The position numbers and the translations under genes are program-made. A DNA stretch of 64,000 bases from Streptomyces yatensis (lineage in GTDB: Bacteria > Actinomycetota > Actinomycetes > Streptomycetales > Streptomycetaceae), in the NCBI RefSeq assembly GCF_018069625.1, contig NZ_CP072941.1:8804001-8868000 (forward strand), read 5' to 3'. The notes under the pieces are model-generated. The model was not told the origin of the DNA and searched no databases. It was given only the letters and a program-made list of their open reading frames with translations. Below are positions 32,966 through 41,256 of this stretch, in pieces (position 1 is the stretch's first letter; every line of letters begins with the position of its first letter).

Positions 32966-33385
32966 GTGTCGAATCCACCGCTTCCCGAGGCCGCGGTCGC
33001 CATGCTCAAGAAGCCCAACCCAGCCGTGATCGCGACGATCCGGTCCGACGGCCAGCCGGTGTCCACGGCCACCTGGTACCTCTGGGACGACGGCCGGATC
33101 CTGGTCAACATGGACGAGGGCCGCAAGCGGCTCACCCACATCCGCAACGACCCCAGGGTCACGCTCACCGTGCTCGACGAGGCGAACTGGTACAACCACA
33201 TCAGCCTCATCGGCCGGGTCGTCGAGCTCCAGGACGACAAGGACCTGTCCGGAATCGACCGGCTGTCCCGCCAGTACCTCGGCAAGGACTATCCGCAGCG
33301 GGACCGCGGCCGGGTCAGCGCCTGGATCGAGATCGACCGCTGGCACGGCTGGGGCGAGCACAAGGAGAACACCCAGCCCGGCTGA
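32966..33385 (+). CDS. PPOX-class F420-dependent oxidoreductase
   Basis: A 139-residue split-barrel protein of the pyridoxamine-phosphate-oxidase-like, F420-binding type (TIGR03618-like). It contains AVIATIRSDGQPVSTATWY at the first strand, RKRLTHIRNDPRVTLTVLD, and the C-terminal RVSAWIEIDRWHGWG. Such proteins reduce substrates with F420H2 or bind flavin or heme-breakdown products. The GTG at 32966 has GAGGAGGAG 6 bases upstream, better than any earlier start. Divergent from the DUF5134 gene; single-gene transcript ending at the hairpin at 33458-33498. Confidence 0.87.
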   Translation: MSNPPLPEAAVAMLKKPNPAVIATIRSDGQPVSTATWYLWDDGRILVNMDEGRKRLTHIRNDPRVTLTVLDEANWYNHISLIGRVVELQDDKDLSGIDRLSRQYLGKDYPQRDRGRVSAWIEIDRWHGWGEHKENTQPG

Positions 33386-33457
33386 TCCCCCGGTACGCCC
33401 GGCGTCCGCCCCGCCGCCCCCGGCCACCGTGAGCCGTGGGCAGGCGGGCGGACGGCG

Positions 33458-33498
33458 CCGGGGCGGCCGAGCGGCGCCGGGGCGCCCGGCCGCCCCGG
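33458..33498 (+). terminator. Hairpin after the PPOX protein gene
   Basis: Perfect 12-bp stem, CCGGGGCGGCCG with its reverse complement, loop of 17 bases, starting 73 bases after the stop codon. GC-only stem without U-tract. Confidence 0.6.
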
Positions 33499-33505
33499 CC
33501 GCCGT

Positions 33506-33568
33506 CCGGCCGATGTTTCCGTAAAGCCGGCCGATGTTTCCGTAAAGGTGGGGTGATGTGTCCGTAAG
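33506..33568. repeat. Two perfect 21-bp repeats plus a degenerate third copy
   Basis: CCGGCCGATGTTTCCGTAAAG occurs at 33506-33526 and 33527-33547 (20 of its 21 bases shown would be quoted as CCGGCCGATGTTTCCGTAAA). A weaker copy, GATGTGTCCGTAAG, follows at 33555-33568, 22 bases on. The repeats lie between convergent genes and are less GC-rich than the surroundings. They could be iteron-type binding sites or the remnant end of a mobile element. Confidence 0.8.
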
Positions 33569-33583
33569 GGCTTTAGGAAGGAG

Positions 33584-33970
33584 TCAGGGCCGGTAGCGCA
33601 TCGGATGGTCCTCGGGGACCTCCACGACCGCGATCCGCACGCCGTCCGGATCCGCGATCCACATCTCCACCAGCCCCCACGGCTCCTTCTTCGGCGGGCG
33701 CAGCACCTCGACCCCCTGCGCGGTGAGCTCCTTGTGCGCCGCCGCCGCGTCCGCCACCTGGAGCCACAGCTGGAGGCCCGGGGCGGGCGGGGTGTCGGAG
33801 CGGCCGGAGACCTCCAGGAAGCCCCCGCCGAGGAAGTAGACCGTGCCCCGCTCGGGGCCCGTCCCGAACTCCCGGAAGACCGCGAGACCCAGCGCCTCGC
33901 CGTAGAACGCCCGGGAGCGCTCGGGGTCCGTCGGCCGCAGCAGAATGCGACTGCTCAGTACGTGAACCAT
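33584..33970 (-). CDS. VOC family (glyoxalase/bleomycin-resistance-like) protein
   Basis: A 128-residue VOC protein. SSRILLRPTDPERSRAFYGE opens the first beta-alpha-beta unit, TVYFLGGGFLEVSG ends it, and LWLQVADAAAAHKEL begins the second; the last strand has MWIADPDGVRIAVVEV. The His/Glu metal positions seem only partly kept, so it may bind a ligand rather than act as an enzyme. Divergent from the GNAT gene at 34079, sharing a 108-base promoter region. Confidence 0.83.
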   Translation of the reverse strand: MVHVLSSRILLRPTDPERSRAFYGEALGLAVFREFGTGPERGTVYFLGGGFLEVSGRSDTPPAPGLQLWLQVADAAAAHKELTAQGVEVLRPPKKEPWGLVEMWIADPDGVRIAVVEVPEDHPMRYRP

Positions 33971-34078
33971 GCCGCGACCTTACGCAACCCCACCCGCTTG
34001 GGGCAGGTTAAGGTCACTTTGCCGCCACCACCGGCGACCGCCCCCCGCCCCCGCTCGCCGAAGGGACCCTCCGACGCC

Positions 34079-34639
34079 ATGGACACCGCGGACGCCACCG
34101 TACGAGCCACCGCCTCCCCGCTCGCCTTCCGTCCGGCCACCGAGGCCGATGTGGAGGCGCTGGTGCCCCTGATCGAGTCGGCCTACCGCGGGGACGCCAG
34201 CCGCGCCGGATGGACCACGGAGGCGGATCTCCTGGCCGGGCGGCGCACCGACCCGGAGGGCGTCGCGGCCGTGGTGCGGGACGAGAACAGCCGCATGGTG
34301 ATCGTCGAGCGGGACGGTGAGCTGATCGCCTGCTGCCAGCTCGAGCACCGCGGGGACCACGCGTACTTCGGCATGTTCGCGGTCCGGCCCACGCTGCAGG
34401 GCGGGGGCCTGGGCAAGGCGATCCTCGCCGAGGCCGAGCGGTTCGCGCGGGCGGAATGGGGTGCGGCGGAGATGCATATGACGGTGATCACCGCCCGTGA
34501 GGAGCTGATCGCCTGGTACGAGCGGCGCGGCTACGCCCGTACCGGCGAGCGGTCCCCGTTCCCGTACGGCGATGAGCGGGTCGGCGTGCCGCGCCGTGCC
34601 GACCTCGAGTTCGAGCTGCTGGTCAAGCCCCTCGACTGA
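34079..34639 (+). CDS. GNAT family N-acetyltransferase
   Basis: A 186-residue acetyltransferase. LAFRPATEADVEALVPLIES is the first strand and helix; YFGMFAVRPTLQGGGLGKAI contains the acetyl-CoA loop; WYERRGYARTGE is the typical final motif. This layout matches small-molecule or amino-acid N-acetyltransferases related to phosphinothricin acetyltransferase-type folds, but the acceptor is unknown. ATG 34079 has AAGGGA upstream; the long open frame before it is antisense to the VOC gene. Confidence 0.87.
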   Translation: MDTADATVRATASPLAFRPATEADVEALVPLIESAYRGDASRAGWTTEADLLAGRRTDPEGVAAVVRDENSRMVIVERDGELIACCQLEHRGDHAYFGMFAVRPTLQGGGLGKAILAEAERFARAEWGAAEMHMTVITAREELIAWYERRGYARTGERSPFPYGDERVGVPRRADLEFELLVKPLD

Positions 34640-34681
34640 GCGCCGCTTACGCCGTACGGGTGAGGGTGGCCCGCGGGGGCG

Positions 34682-35365
34682 TCACGCCGTGAAGCGCGCC
34701 GCCCGCCGGATCTCCGGGAAGTCGGTGGTGGCGCCGTCCAGGCGGAGACCGCGGACCAGCTTCAGATGGTCGGGGGTGTTCACGGTCCAGCCGATCACCC
34801 TGAGGTCGGCGGCGTGTGCCCGTTCCACCAGCTCCAGGGTCACCCTGCGGATGTTGAGCACCAGCATCCCGGCGTCCACGGCGTGCGCCCGGTCGATCAC
34901 ATCGAGGCCGAAGCGGCTGGCCACGAGGGCGGTGCGGGCGGTCGGCAGCAGGCTGCGGATCTCGGCGAGCGCCTCGTCGTGGAAGGACAGGACGTCCACC
35001 CGGTCCAGCAGATCGCGGCCGGCCAGCACCTCGGCCAGCGCCCGGGCGGCCGCCGTGTCCTTGATCTCGGCCTGGAGCGGCGCCTTGACGGCGTCCACGA
35101 CCTCCTCGAAGACGGGGATCCGCTCACCCTCCCCGGCGTCCAGCTCACGCAGCTCCGCGAGGGTGAAGTCGCTGATCGGGCCCTTGCCGTCGGTGGTGCG
35201 GTCGACGTCCGCGTCGTGCATCACCACGAGCGCGCCGTCCTTGCTGAGGTGCAGGTCCAGTTCGATGACGTCCATGCCCTCGTGTTCGGCGCGGACAAAG
35301 GATCGGAGGGTGTTCTCCGGCTCGACGCCCATCACTCCGCGGTGTCCGATGGTGAGAAAAGTCAA
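34682..35365 (-). CDS. Glycerophosphodiester phosphodiesterase
   Basis: A 227-residue GDPD-fold enzyme that hydrolyses glycerophosphodiesters to an alcohol and glycerol-3-phosphate. The catalytic pair is in IGHRG and PENTLRSF, the metal ligands follow in ELDLHLSKDGALVVMHD, and ..DRTTDGKG completes the active site. The C-terminal segment VIGWTVNTPDHLKLV is also characteristic. No ATG lies near the first beta strand; the TTG at 35365 places the start directly before TFLTIGHRG, as in other family members. No signal peptide, so cytoplasmic. Confidence 0.87.
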   Translation of the reverse strand: MTFLTIGHRGVMGVEPENTLRSFVRAEHEGMDVIELDLHLSKDGALVVMHDADVDRTTDGKGPISDFTLAELRELDAGEGERIPVFEEVVDAVKAPLQAEIKDTAAARALAEVLAGRDLLDRVDVLSFHDEALAEIRSLLPTARTALVASRFGLDVIDRAHAVDAGMLVLNIRRVTLELVERAHAADLRVIGWTVNTPDHLKLVRGLRLDGATTDFPEIRRAARFTA

Positions 35366-35674
35366 CGCTGTCTCGCTCTTCTGACGGCCCTTGACGGCCT
35401 TCGTCGGGTCGTCTTCGTCGGGTCGGGGGGAGGCAGTGGGGAGGCAGATTCGTCGGCTCTCGGCGGGCGGGCCGCCGGACCGGCGCACACCATACCGGCC
35501 GCTCATGACAGGACTGCTCAAGCGGGGCCGTGGCATGAGCCGAGCCGATGGGGGCAGGAAAAACTGCGGTGGTGCGGGTGTGGCACAGGATGATTTCCCG
35601 TACCGTCGCTTGAGCGAGGGGGTGTCCGACGGATACGGTGGCCGTACGCAAGTTTCTCCGGTGAAGGAGTGGTC

Positions 35675-37072
35675 ATGACGGAAATTCTTTCGTCACCGAT
35701 AGCTGAAGGTGGCGTTCTGCCTGCAGAGCGTGTGGTCGAACATCCGGCCTGGCCGACCCTCAAGGACGCCGTCGAAACGTTTCGCCCCTGGCAGTCCAAG
35801 GACGGCTCCATCGACTTCGACGCCGAGGGCGCGCCCACCCGCGAGACCGCCGCGGCGACCATCGCCCGGGTGATCGAGGCCATCGAGGGGCTCGCCCCGC
35901 TGCTGCCGCACGACGCCGACTACCACCGGGCGGTCGTCGCGGATCTGCGCCGCTGGGCCGAGGGCGGCTTCGGCGTCCCCGACTTCCTCGACTCGCTGCT
36001 CGCCTTCCAGCCCGCCCGTACGCGCGCCGACGGCCTCCAGCACCTGGTGGTCTTCCCCATGTACACGCAGAACGGCAACCCGGACCGCAACCTGGAAGCC
36101 GTGGTGCTGCGCATGGTCTGGCCGGACTGGCTGGCCGAGCTGGAGCGCACCCGCTACGACAACCCGCTCTACTGCGGCCTGGCCTTCGAGGACTTCACCT
36201 CCGGCTACGACACCAACTCCGCGGTGCTCTTCCCGGAGACCATCGCCGTCCGCGAGGCCCCCGAGCGGTTCACCTGGGGCGGCATCTTCTGCGACCGCGA
36301 GGCGGCCCGCTTCCGCCGGGTCAGCGACGCCGCGGTCCGGGCTCTGGGGCTCGAACTCCCCGAGGACATCCGGGACATGCTCGCCGACCAGCGCCGCTGC
36401 CAGGAGGCGTTCGCCCTGTGGGACATGGTCCACGACCGCACCCACAGCCATGGCGACCTGCCGTTCGACCCCTTCATGATCAAGCAGCGGCAGCCGTTCT
36501 GGATGTACGGACTGGAGGAGCTGCGCTGCGACCTCACGGCCTTCAAGGAGGCCGTGAAGCTGGAGGCCGAGGGCGTCGCCCAGGGCCGTGACGTCCAGTA
36601 CGCCGTGATCTTCGACCGGATGTTCCGGTTCCCCGTCACCGGCGCGCGGGTCCGCAACTACGACGGGCTCGGCGGCCAGTTGCTCTTCGCCTACCTCCAC
36701 CAGCACGACGTCGTACGCTGGACGGACAACACCCTGCATATCGACTGGTCCCGCGCCTCGCAGGTCACCAACCAGCTGTGCGGCGAGATCGAGAAGCTCT
36801 ACCGCGACGGCATCGACCGCCCCAAACTGGTCCACTGGTTCAAGGCGTACGAGCTGGTGTCGACGTATCTCGCACCCCACCCCGGCTCGGTCTGGGCCAA
36901 GGGCCCGGAAGCCCTGGACCTGACCCAGCCGCCGCGCAAGCTCGTCGATGACGTGCTCCCCGACGAGTTTCCGCTGAGCATGTTCTACGAGGCGCTCGCG
37001 AAGAAGCTGCGCGACGTGGTCGCCTCCACCAAGGGGATCACGGCCGGCAGCGACCTTCCGGCGGCGGCATGA
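35675..37072 (+). CDS. DUF6421 family protein
   Basis: A 465-residue soluble protein, conserved in actinobacteria, for which I know no biochemical function. Notable conserved-looking blocks are WDMVHDRTHSHGDLPFDPFM, with several His and Asp residues that could bind metal, and WMYGLEELRCDLTAF; the combination recalls metal-dependent oxidases or peptidase-like helical folds. ATG 35675 has GAAGGAG 6 bases upstream. An SDR gene follows almost at once and then a threonine-aldolase-like gene, and the three appear to be one operon, suggesting a shared catabolic task. Confidence 0.82.
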   Translation: MTEILSSPIAEGGVLPAERVVEHPAWPTLKDAVETFRPWQSKDGSIDFDAEGAPTRETAAATIARVIEAIEGLAPLLPHDADYHRAVVADLRRWAEGGFGVPDFLDSLLAFQPARTRADGLQHLVVFPMYTQNGNPDRNLEAVVLRMVWPDWLAELERTRYDNPLYCGLAFEDFTSGYDTNSAVLFPETIAVREAPERFTWGGIFCDREAARFRRVSDAAVRALGLELPEDIRDMLADQRRCQEAFALWDMVHDRTHSHGDLPFDPFMIKQRQPFWMYGLEELRCDLTAFKEAVKLEAEGVAQGRDVQYAVIFDRMFRFPVTGARVRNYDGLGGQLLFAYLHQHDVVRWTDNTLHIDWSRASQVTNQLCGEIEKLYRDGIDRPKLVHWFKAYELVSTYLAPHPGSVWAKGPEALDLTQPPRKLVDDVLPDEFPLSMFYEALAKKLRDVVASTKGITAGSDLPAAA

Positions 37073-37125
37073 GCCCCGCGACGGCGGACAGCCGCCGTGC
37101 GGGGAAGGACGAGGAGGCAGTGAGC

Positions 37126-37908
37126 ATGACCACACCGACGTCGAGCCCCAGCCCGAACGAACCGGGCGAGCGGCCGCTGGACGGTGCGGTGGTGGCGGTG
37201 GCCGGCGCGGCCGGCCCCGCGGGCCGGGCCACCCTGCTCCGCCTGGCCGAGGCCGGTGCCACCGTCGTCGCCTCCGACTCCGACCCGGCGCGCCTGGCCG
37301 AGGCCGTGGACGCGGCGCGCTACGCCCACGGCGGTGCCAGCGTCACCGGCGAGACGGTCGACCTGCTCGACCTCGACGCCACCCGCGCCTGGGCCGACCG
37401 CACCGAGAAGGAGTTCGGCCGGGTCGACGGGCTGATCCACCTGGTCGGCGGCTGGCGCGGCAGTAAGACCTTCGCCGACGCCCCGCTCGCCGACTGGGAC
37501 ACCCTGCACAATCTGCTGATCCGGACCGCCCAGCACACCTCCCTCGCCTTCCACGACGCCTTGCTGCGCAGCGGCAAGGGCCGCTTCGTGCTGATCAGCG
37601 CGGGGGGCGCGACCAAGCCCACCGCGGGCAACGCCGCGTACGCCGCCGCCAAGGCCGCCGCCGAGGCCTGGACGCTCGCGCTCGCCGACTCCTTCCGCAA
37701 ACTGGGGGGCGAGGGCGACCCGTCGGCGGCCGCTGCCATCCTGGTGGTCAAGGCGCTGGTGCACGACGCCATGCGCGCGGAGCGCCCCAACGCGAAGTTC
37801 GCGGGCTTCACGGACGTCAAGGAGCTGGCCGAGGCCATCACCGGACTCTGGGACCAGCCCGCCCAGGAAGTGAACGGAACCCGCCTGTGGCTGACCCCCA
37901 AGCCGTGA
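37126..37908 (+). CDS. SDR family NAD(P)-dependent oxidoreductase
   Basis: A 260-residue short-chain dehydrogenase. The nucleotide-binding strand carries VAVAGAAGPAGRATLLRLAE, a variant of TGxxxGxG; LVGGW replaces the usual NNAG; the active site is in LISAGGATKPTAGNAAYAAAKAA, with the catalytic Tyr and Lys (YxxxK) intact. I prefer ATG 37126 because GAGGAGG lies 9 bases before it; an in-frame ATG at 37069 overlaps the stop of the DUF6421 gene. The next gene overlaps its end, so translation is coupled. Confidence 0.85.
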   Translation: MTTPTSSPSPNEPGERPLDGAVVAVAGAAGPAGRATLLRLAEAGATVVASDSDPARLAEAVDAARYAHGGASVTGETVDLLDLDATRAWADRTEKEFGRVDGLIHLVGGWRGSKTFADAPLADWDTLHNLLIRTAQHTSLAFHDALLRSGKGRFVLISAGGATKPTAGNAAYAAAKAAAEAWTLALADSFRKLGGEGDPSAAAAILVVKALVHDAMRAERPNAKFAGFTDVKELAEAITGLWDQPAQEVNGTRLWLTPKP

Positions 37909-38966
37909 GGACCGACGCCCGTCGCCACCACGACCCCGAGGTGAGCGGCTTCGCCAGCGACAACTACGCCGGCGCCCACCCGGAGATCCTCGCCGCGCTC
38001 GCGCTCGCCAACGGAGGCCATCAGGTCTCCTACGGCGAGGACGACTACACCGCGCATCTGCAGTTCGTCATGCGCAGCCACTTCGGCCCGCACGCACAGG
38101 CCTTCCCGGTCTTCAACGGCACCGGCGCCAATGTCGTCGCCCTCCAGGCACTCACCGACCGGTGGGGCGCGGTCATCTGCGCCGAGACCGCCCATATCAA
38201 CGTCGACGAGTGCGGGGCGCCCGAGCGCGTCGGAGGGCTGAAGCTGCTCACCGTCCCCACCGAGGACGGCAAGCTCACCCCCGAGCTCATCGACCGCCAG
38301 GCATGGGGCTGGGACGATGAGCACCGGGCGATGCCGCAGGTCGTCTCGATCGCCCAGAACACCGAGCTCGGCACCGTCTACACGGTGGACGAGATCCGCG
38401 CCATCTGCGATCACGCCCACGAGCGCGGGATGAAGGTCCACCTCGACGGCGCCCGGATAGCCAACGCGGCCGCGTCCCTGGACGTGCCGATGCGCTCGTT
38501 CACCAATGCGGCGGGCGTCGACATCCTGTCCTTCGGCGGCACCAAGAACGGGATGCTCTTCGGCGAGGCCGTGGTCGTCCTGGACCCGGACGCGGCGGGC
38601 GCCATGAAGCATCTGCGCAAGCTGTCCATGCAGCTCGCGTCCAAGATGCGGTTCATCTCCGTCCAGCTGGAGGCCCTGCTCGCCCGCGATCTGTGGCTGC
38701 GCAATGCCCGCCACGCCAACACCATGGCCCAGCGGCTGGCCGACGGCGTGCGCTCGGTGGACGGAGTGACGATTCTCCACCCGGTCCAGGCCAACGCGGT
38801 CTTCGCCCGCCTCCCGCACGAGGTCAGCGAGCGCCTCCAGAAGCGCTACCGCTTCTACTTCTGGGACGAGGCCGCGGGCGATGTGCGCTGGATGTGCTCC
38901 TTCGACACCACGGAGGAGGACGTGGACGGCTTCATCACCGCCGTCAAGGAGGAGATGGGCCGCTAG
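37887..38966 (+). CDS. Threonine aldolase family (beta-eliminating lyase) protein
   Basis: A 359-residue PLP-dependent enzyme of the low-specificity threonine aldolase family, which splits beta-hydroxy amino acids to glycine and an aldehyde. SGFASDNYAGAHPEILAALA opens the chain; the PLP pocket is shown by GTGANVVAL, the Asp of VHLDGARI and the Schiff-base Lys in SFGGTKNGM. The GTG at 37887 overlaps the SDR gene by 22 bases; a second in-frame GTG at 37905 overlaps by 4 (GTGA) and is equally plausible. Last gene of the DUF6421-SDR-aldolase set. Confidence 0.87.
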   Translation: MADPQAVRTDARRHHDPEVSGFASDNYAGAHPEILAALALANGGHQVSYGEDDYTAHLQFVMRSHFGPHAQAFPVFNGTGANVVALQALTDRWGAVICAETAHINVDECGAPERVGGLKLLTVPTEDGKLTPELIDRQAWGWDDEHRAMPQVVSIAQNTELGTVYTVDEIRAICDHAHERGMKVHLDGARIANAAASLDVPMRSFTNAAGVDILSFGGTKNGMLFGEAVVVLDPDAAGAMKHLRKLSMQLASKMRFISVQLEALLARDLWLRNARHANTMAQRLADGVRSVDGVTILHPVQANAVFARLPHEVSERLQKRYRFYFWDEAAGDVRWMCSFDTTEEDVDGFITAVKEEMGR

Positions 38967-39042
38967 GGCCCGGAGGCGGTACAGGCCTGGGGCCCGGGGT
39001 GCGGTACGGGCGGGCCTCCGGGGCCCGCCCGCTCAGGTTTCG

Positions 39043-39774
39043 CTACCGGCCCCGGTCCAGGGCCAGCGCCTCGGCCGGGGTGGGAGCGGTGCCGCCCAGA
39101 TGGGCCGGCACCCACCAGGTGTCGTCCGGGCCCTTGGGCCGCACCGGATACGCCCGCTGCGCCGCCTCCAGCAGCTCCTGCACCCGGCCGCGCAGCCGCT
39201 CCGTCAGGGTGTCCGAGGGCTCGGTCGGGTCGGCCTCCATCGGCTCGCCGACCCGCATCGTGATCGGGAAGTGGTGGCGGCCCAGCGCCCGCTTCTGGCC
39301 CTTGGTCCACAGCCGCTGGGTGCCCCACAGGGCCATCGGCAGCAGCGGGACGCCCGCCTCCTGCGCCAGCCGGGCCGCGCCCGACTTGAAGTTCTTGAGG
39401 GCGAACGACCGCGAGATCGTCGCCTCCGGGAAGACCCCGATGATCTCGCCGGAGCGCAGCGCCCTCAGGGCGTGCTTGTACGCGTCCATGCCCGCCGCGC
39501 GGTCCACCGGAATGTGCTTCATCGCGCGCATCAGCGGCCCGGAGACCTTGTGCCGGAAGACCGACTCCTTCGCCATGAACCGCACCAGCCGCTTCGCCGG
39601 ACGGGCGGTCAGCCCGCAGAAGACGAAGTCGAGATAGCCGATGTGGTTGCTCACCAGAACCGCGCCGCCCGCCTGCGGGATATTCTCCGTGCCCTTGATG
39701 TCGAAGCGCAGATCGAGCGCCTTGAACATGGTGCGGGCGATGCCGATCACCGGCGGGTAGACGAGCTCTGCCAT
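39043..39774 (-). CDS. 1-acyl-glycerol-3-phosphate acyltransferase-like protein
   Basis: A 243-residue lysophospholipid acyltransferase (PlsC-like). The catalytic HX4D motif is in VSNHIGYLDFVF, and the acceptor-binding block is GVFPEATISRSF, with LLPMALWGTQRL later. It transfers a fatty acyl group to a lysophosphatidic-acid-like acceptor at the inner membrane face. ATG 39774 follows AAGGG at a good distance; the open frame upstream is in the non-coding spacer. Divergent from the thioredoxin-like gene. Confidence 0.88.
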   Translation of the reverse strand: MAELVYPPVIGIARTMFKALDLRFDIKGTENIPQAGGAVLVSNHIGYLDFVFCGLTARPAKRLVRFMAKESVFRHKVSGPLMRAMKHIPVDRAAGMDAYKHALRALRSGEIIGVFPEATISRSFALKNFKSGAARLAQEAGVPLLPMALWGTQRLWTKGQKRALGRHHFPITMRVGEPMEADPTEPSDTLTERLRGRVQELLEAAQRAYPVRPKGPDDTWWVPAHLGGTAPTPAEALALDRGR

Positions 39775-39989
39775 TGAGGACCCTTCGTCGTATGCCCTGG
39801 GAGGGTTCTCCCGGCGGAAGTTACGCGGCCGTAGGTTTCCGGCTTCTGGCAGATGGTGCCCGATGTCGTCTCGATGTGCTACCGGACGGCGCCGCCCGGC
39901 CAAGAGATCCTCATCACGTCAGGGGCCTCCCGGGAATCTCCGGGCCGCCCGTAACGCTGCAGGGGGGAGGCCCTATCGGGAGGAGACAG

Positions 39990-40316
39990 GTGCGAGACGG
40001 CGACGGAGGCCGGCGGCTGGGCGCCGCCGAGCTGGGCGCGGACCTGGGGGAGCGGGCGACGCTGCTCCAGTTCTCCAGCGCCTTCTGCCAGCCCTGCCGG
40101 GCCACCCGGCGGACGCTGTCCGAGGTGGCCGCGATGGTGGACGGGGTGGCGCACGTCGAGCTCGACGCCGAGTCGCGGCTGGAGCTCGTCAGGGACCTGG
40201 GCATCGCCCGTACCCCCACCGTGCTGGTGCTCGACGCGGCCGGGCGGATCGTGCGGCGGGCCTCCGGGCAGCCGCGCCGGGCCGATGTCATCGCCGCTCT
40301 GGGTGATGCCGTGTGA
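39990..40316 (+). CDS. Thioredoxin-like protein
   Basis: A 108-residue thioredoxin fold. The active site is FCQPCRATRRTL, with the redox pair Cys-Gln-Pro-Cys instead of the classic CGPC, and the cis-Pro is in IARTPTVLVLD. The protein is cytoplasmic (no signal) and probably reduces disulfides, though the altered dipeptide should shift its redox potential. Start GTG 39990 with GGGAGGAG 5 bases upstream. Followed 58 bases on by the leader-peptide ORF of the flavin reductase gene, with its own promoter in between. Confidence 0.85.
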   Translation: MRDGDGGRRLGAAELGADLGERATLLQFSSAFCQPCRATRRTLSEVAAMVDGVAHVELDAESRLELVRDLGIARTPTVLVLDAAGRIVRRASGQPRRADVIAALGDAV

Positions 40317-40337
40317 GCCACCGCGCCCCGGACGCAC

Positions 40338-40367
40338 TTGACGGTCCGCACCCGACGTGGCCAGGCT
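40338..40367 (+). promoter_or_regulatory. Probable promoter of the leader peptide and flavin reductase
   Basis: TTGACG (40338-40343) and CAGGCT (40362-40367) are separated by 18 bases. Transcription would start about 7 bases later, at the ATG of the small ORF at 40375, giving a leaderless message. Confidence 0.5.
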
Positions 40368-40374
40368 GAACAGC

Positions 40375-40455
40375 ATGCGGCCTGGACTCCTTCTCTGCGG
40401 ACGTGTGCACGGGGACCCGGTGCGGACCGCCGGCGCACGGTGTCCGGGCGGGTGA
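40375..40455 (+). CDS. Putative leaderless Cys-containing leader peptide
   Basis: A 26-codon ORF too short for most gene callers. Its product reads MRPGLLLCGRVHGDPVRTAG followed by ARCPGG. The pattern (Arg-rich start, R-x-H-x-D, and a late Ala-x-Cys) resembles the short leader peptides found upstream of sulfur- and flavin-reductase-related genes in streptomycetes. The predicted transcription start coincides with the ATG. Cys codons at positions 8 and 23 could make its translation cysteine-sensitive, controlling the downstream gene by attenuation or by translation reinitiation. It ends 56 bases before the flavin reductase ATG. Confidence 0.5.
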   Translation: MRPGLLLCGRVHGDPVRTAGARCPGG

Positions 40456-40511
40456 GCGAACGACGACAAGCACCGCCCCCCCGCCCGTACCTCCGGCAGA
40501 AGGACAACTCC

Positions 40512-41018
40512 ATGACGGCAACGCACGACCTCGGCACGTCCTCACTCGGCACGTCCGACCTCTTCCGCTCCGTCTTCCGCCGGCACGCCTCCGGCGTCGC
40601 CGTGATCACCGCCCAGGGCACCCGCCCCGTCGGCTTCACCGCCACTTCCCTCGCCTCCGTCGCCGCCGAGCCGCCGCTGCTCTCCTTCGGCGTGGGCAGC
40701 GGCTCCTCGAGCTGGCCGGTGCTCTCCGAGGCCGAGTACGTCGGTGTCCACATCCTGGGCGAGCACCAGCGGGAGCTGGCCGCGACCTTCGCGCGCAGCG
40801 GTGCCGACCGCTTCGGACCGGCCACCGACTGGCGCTCGGGACCGGAGGGCGTACCGGTGCTGGACGGGGTGCTGGCGTGGCTGGTGTGCCGGGTGGTGAC
40901 CCGCATACCCGCCGGGGACCACCGGGTGGTGATCGGCGAGGTGACCACGGGCACCGCGGCCGGGGCGGGCCGTCCGCTCCTGTACCACCAGGGGCGCTTC
41001 AACGCGCTGCGCGACTGA
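40512..41018 (+). CDS. Flavin reductase family protein
   Basis: A 168-residue split-barrel flavin reductase (HpaC/SsuE-like functional class). FRSVFRRHASGVAVITAQG, GFTATSLASVAAEPPLLSFG and the closing PLLYHQGRFNALRD are family blocks. It supplies reduced FMN or FAD to a monooxygenase, which is not encoded next to it. ATG 40512 follows AGAAGGAC. The upstream leader peptide suggests control by sulfur or cysteine supply, which would fit partnering with a sulfonate or sulfur-source monooxygenase elsewhere. Confidence 0.87.
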   Translation: MTATHDLGTSSLGTSDLFRSVFRRHASGVAVITAQGTRPVGFTATSLASVAAEPPLLSFGVGSGSSSWPVLSEAEYVGVHILGEHQRELAATFARSGADRFGPATDWRSGPEGVPVLDGVLAWLVCRVVTRIPAGDHRVVIGEVTTGTAAGAGRPLLYHQGRFNALRD

Positions 41019-41256
41019 GCCGCGCCGCCCGGCGGCGTGCGCTCCTCCCGCTGATCGCCGCGTTGGCAAGGTCACAGTTCACGCGGCTTGCGTCCGGGGA
41101 ATGAGCTGGGTGTACTGACGAGTAATATTTTGCTTCGGTGCATGGGCCGCCCCGGCAGGAAACCGCCCGCGGTACCGCCCGGGTCCCGCCCCCGAAGGCG
41201 CCTATGCTGCCAGCAACAAGGCAGCTCGGTAGAGACGATGCAGTAGGAGAGCCGGC

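Noticed and set aside
33506..33568. Small CRISPR array
   Set aside because: The 21-bp copies are directly adjacent with no unique spacers, and no cas genes are present.
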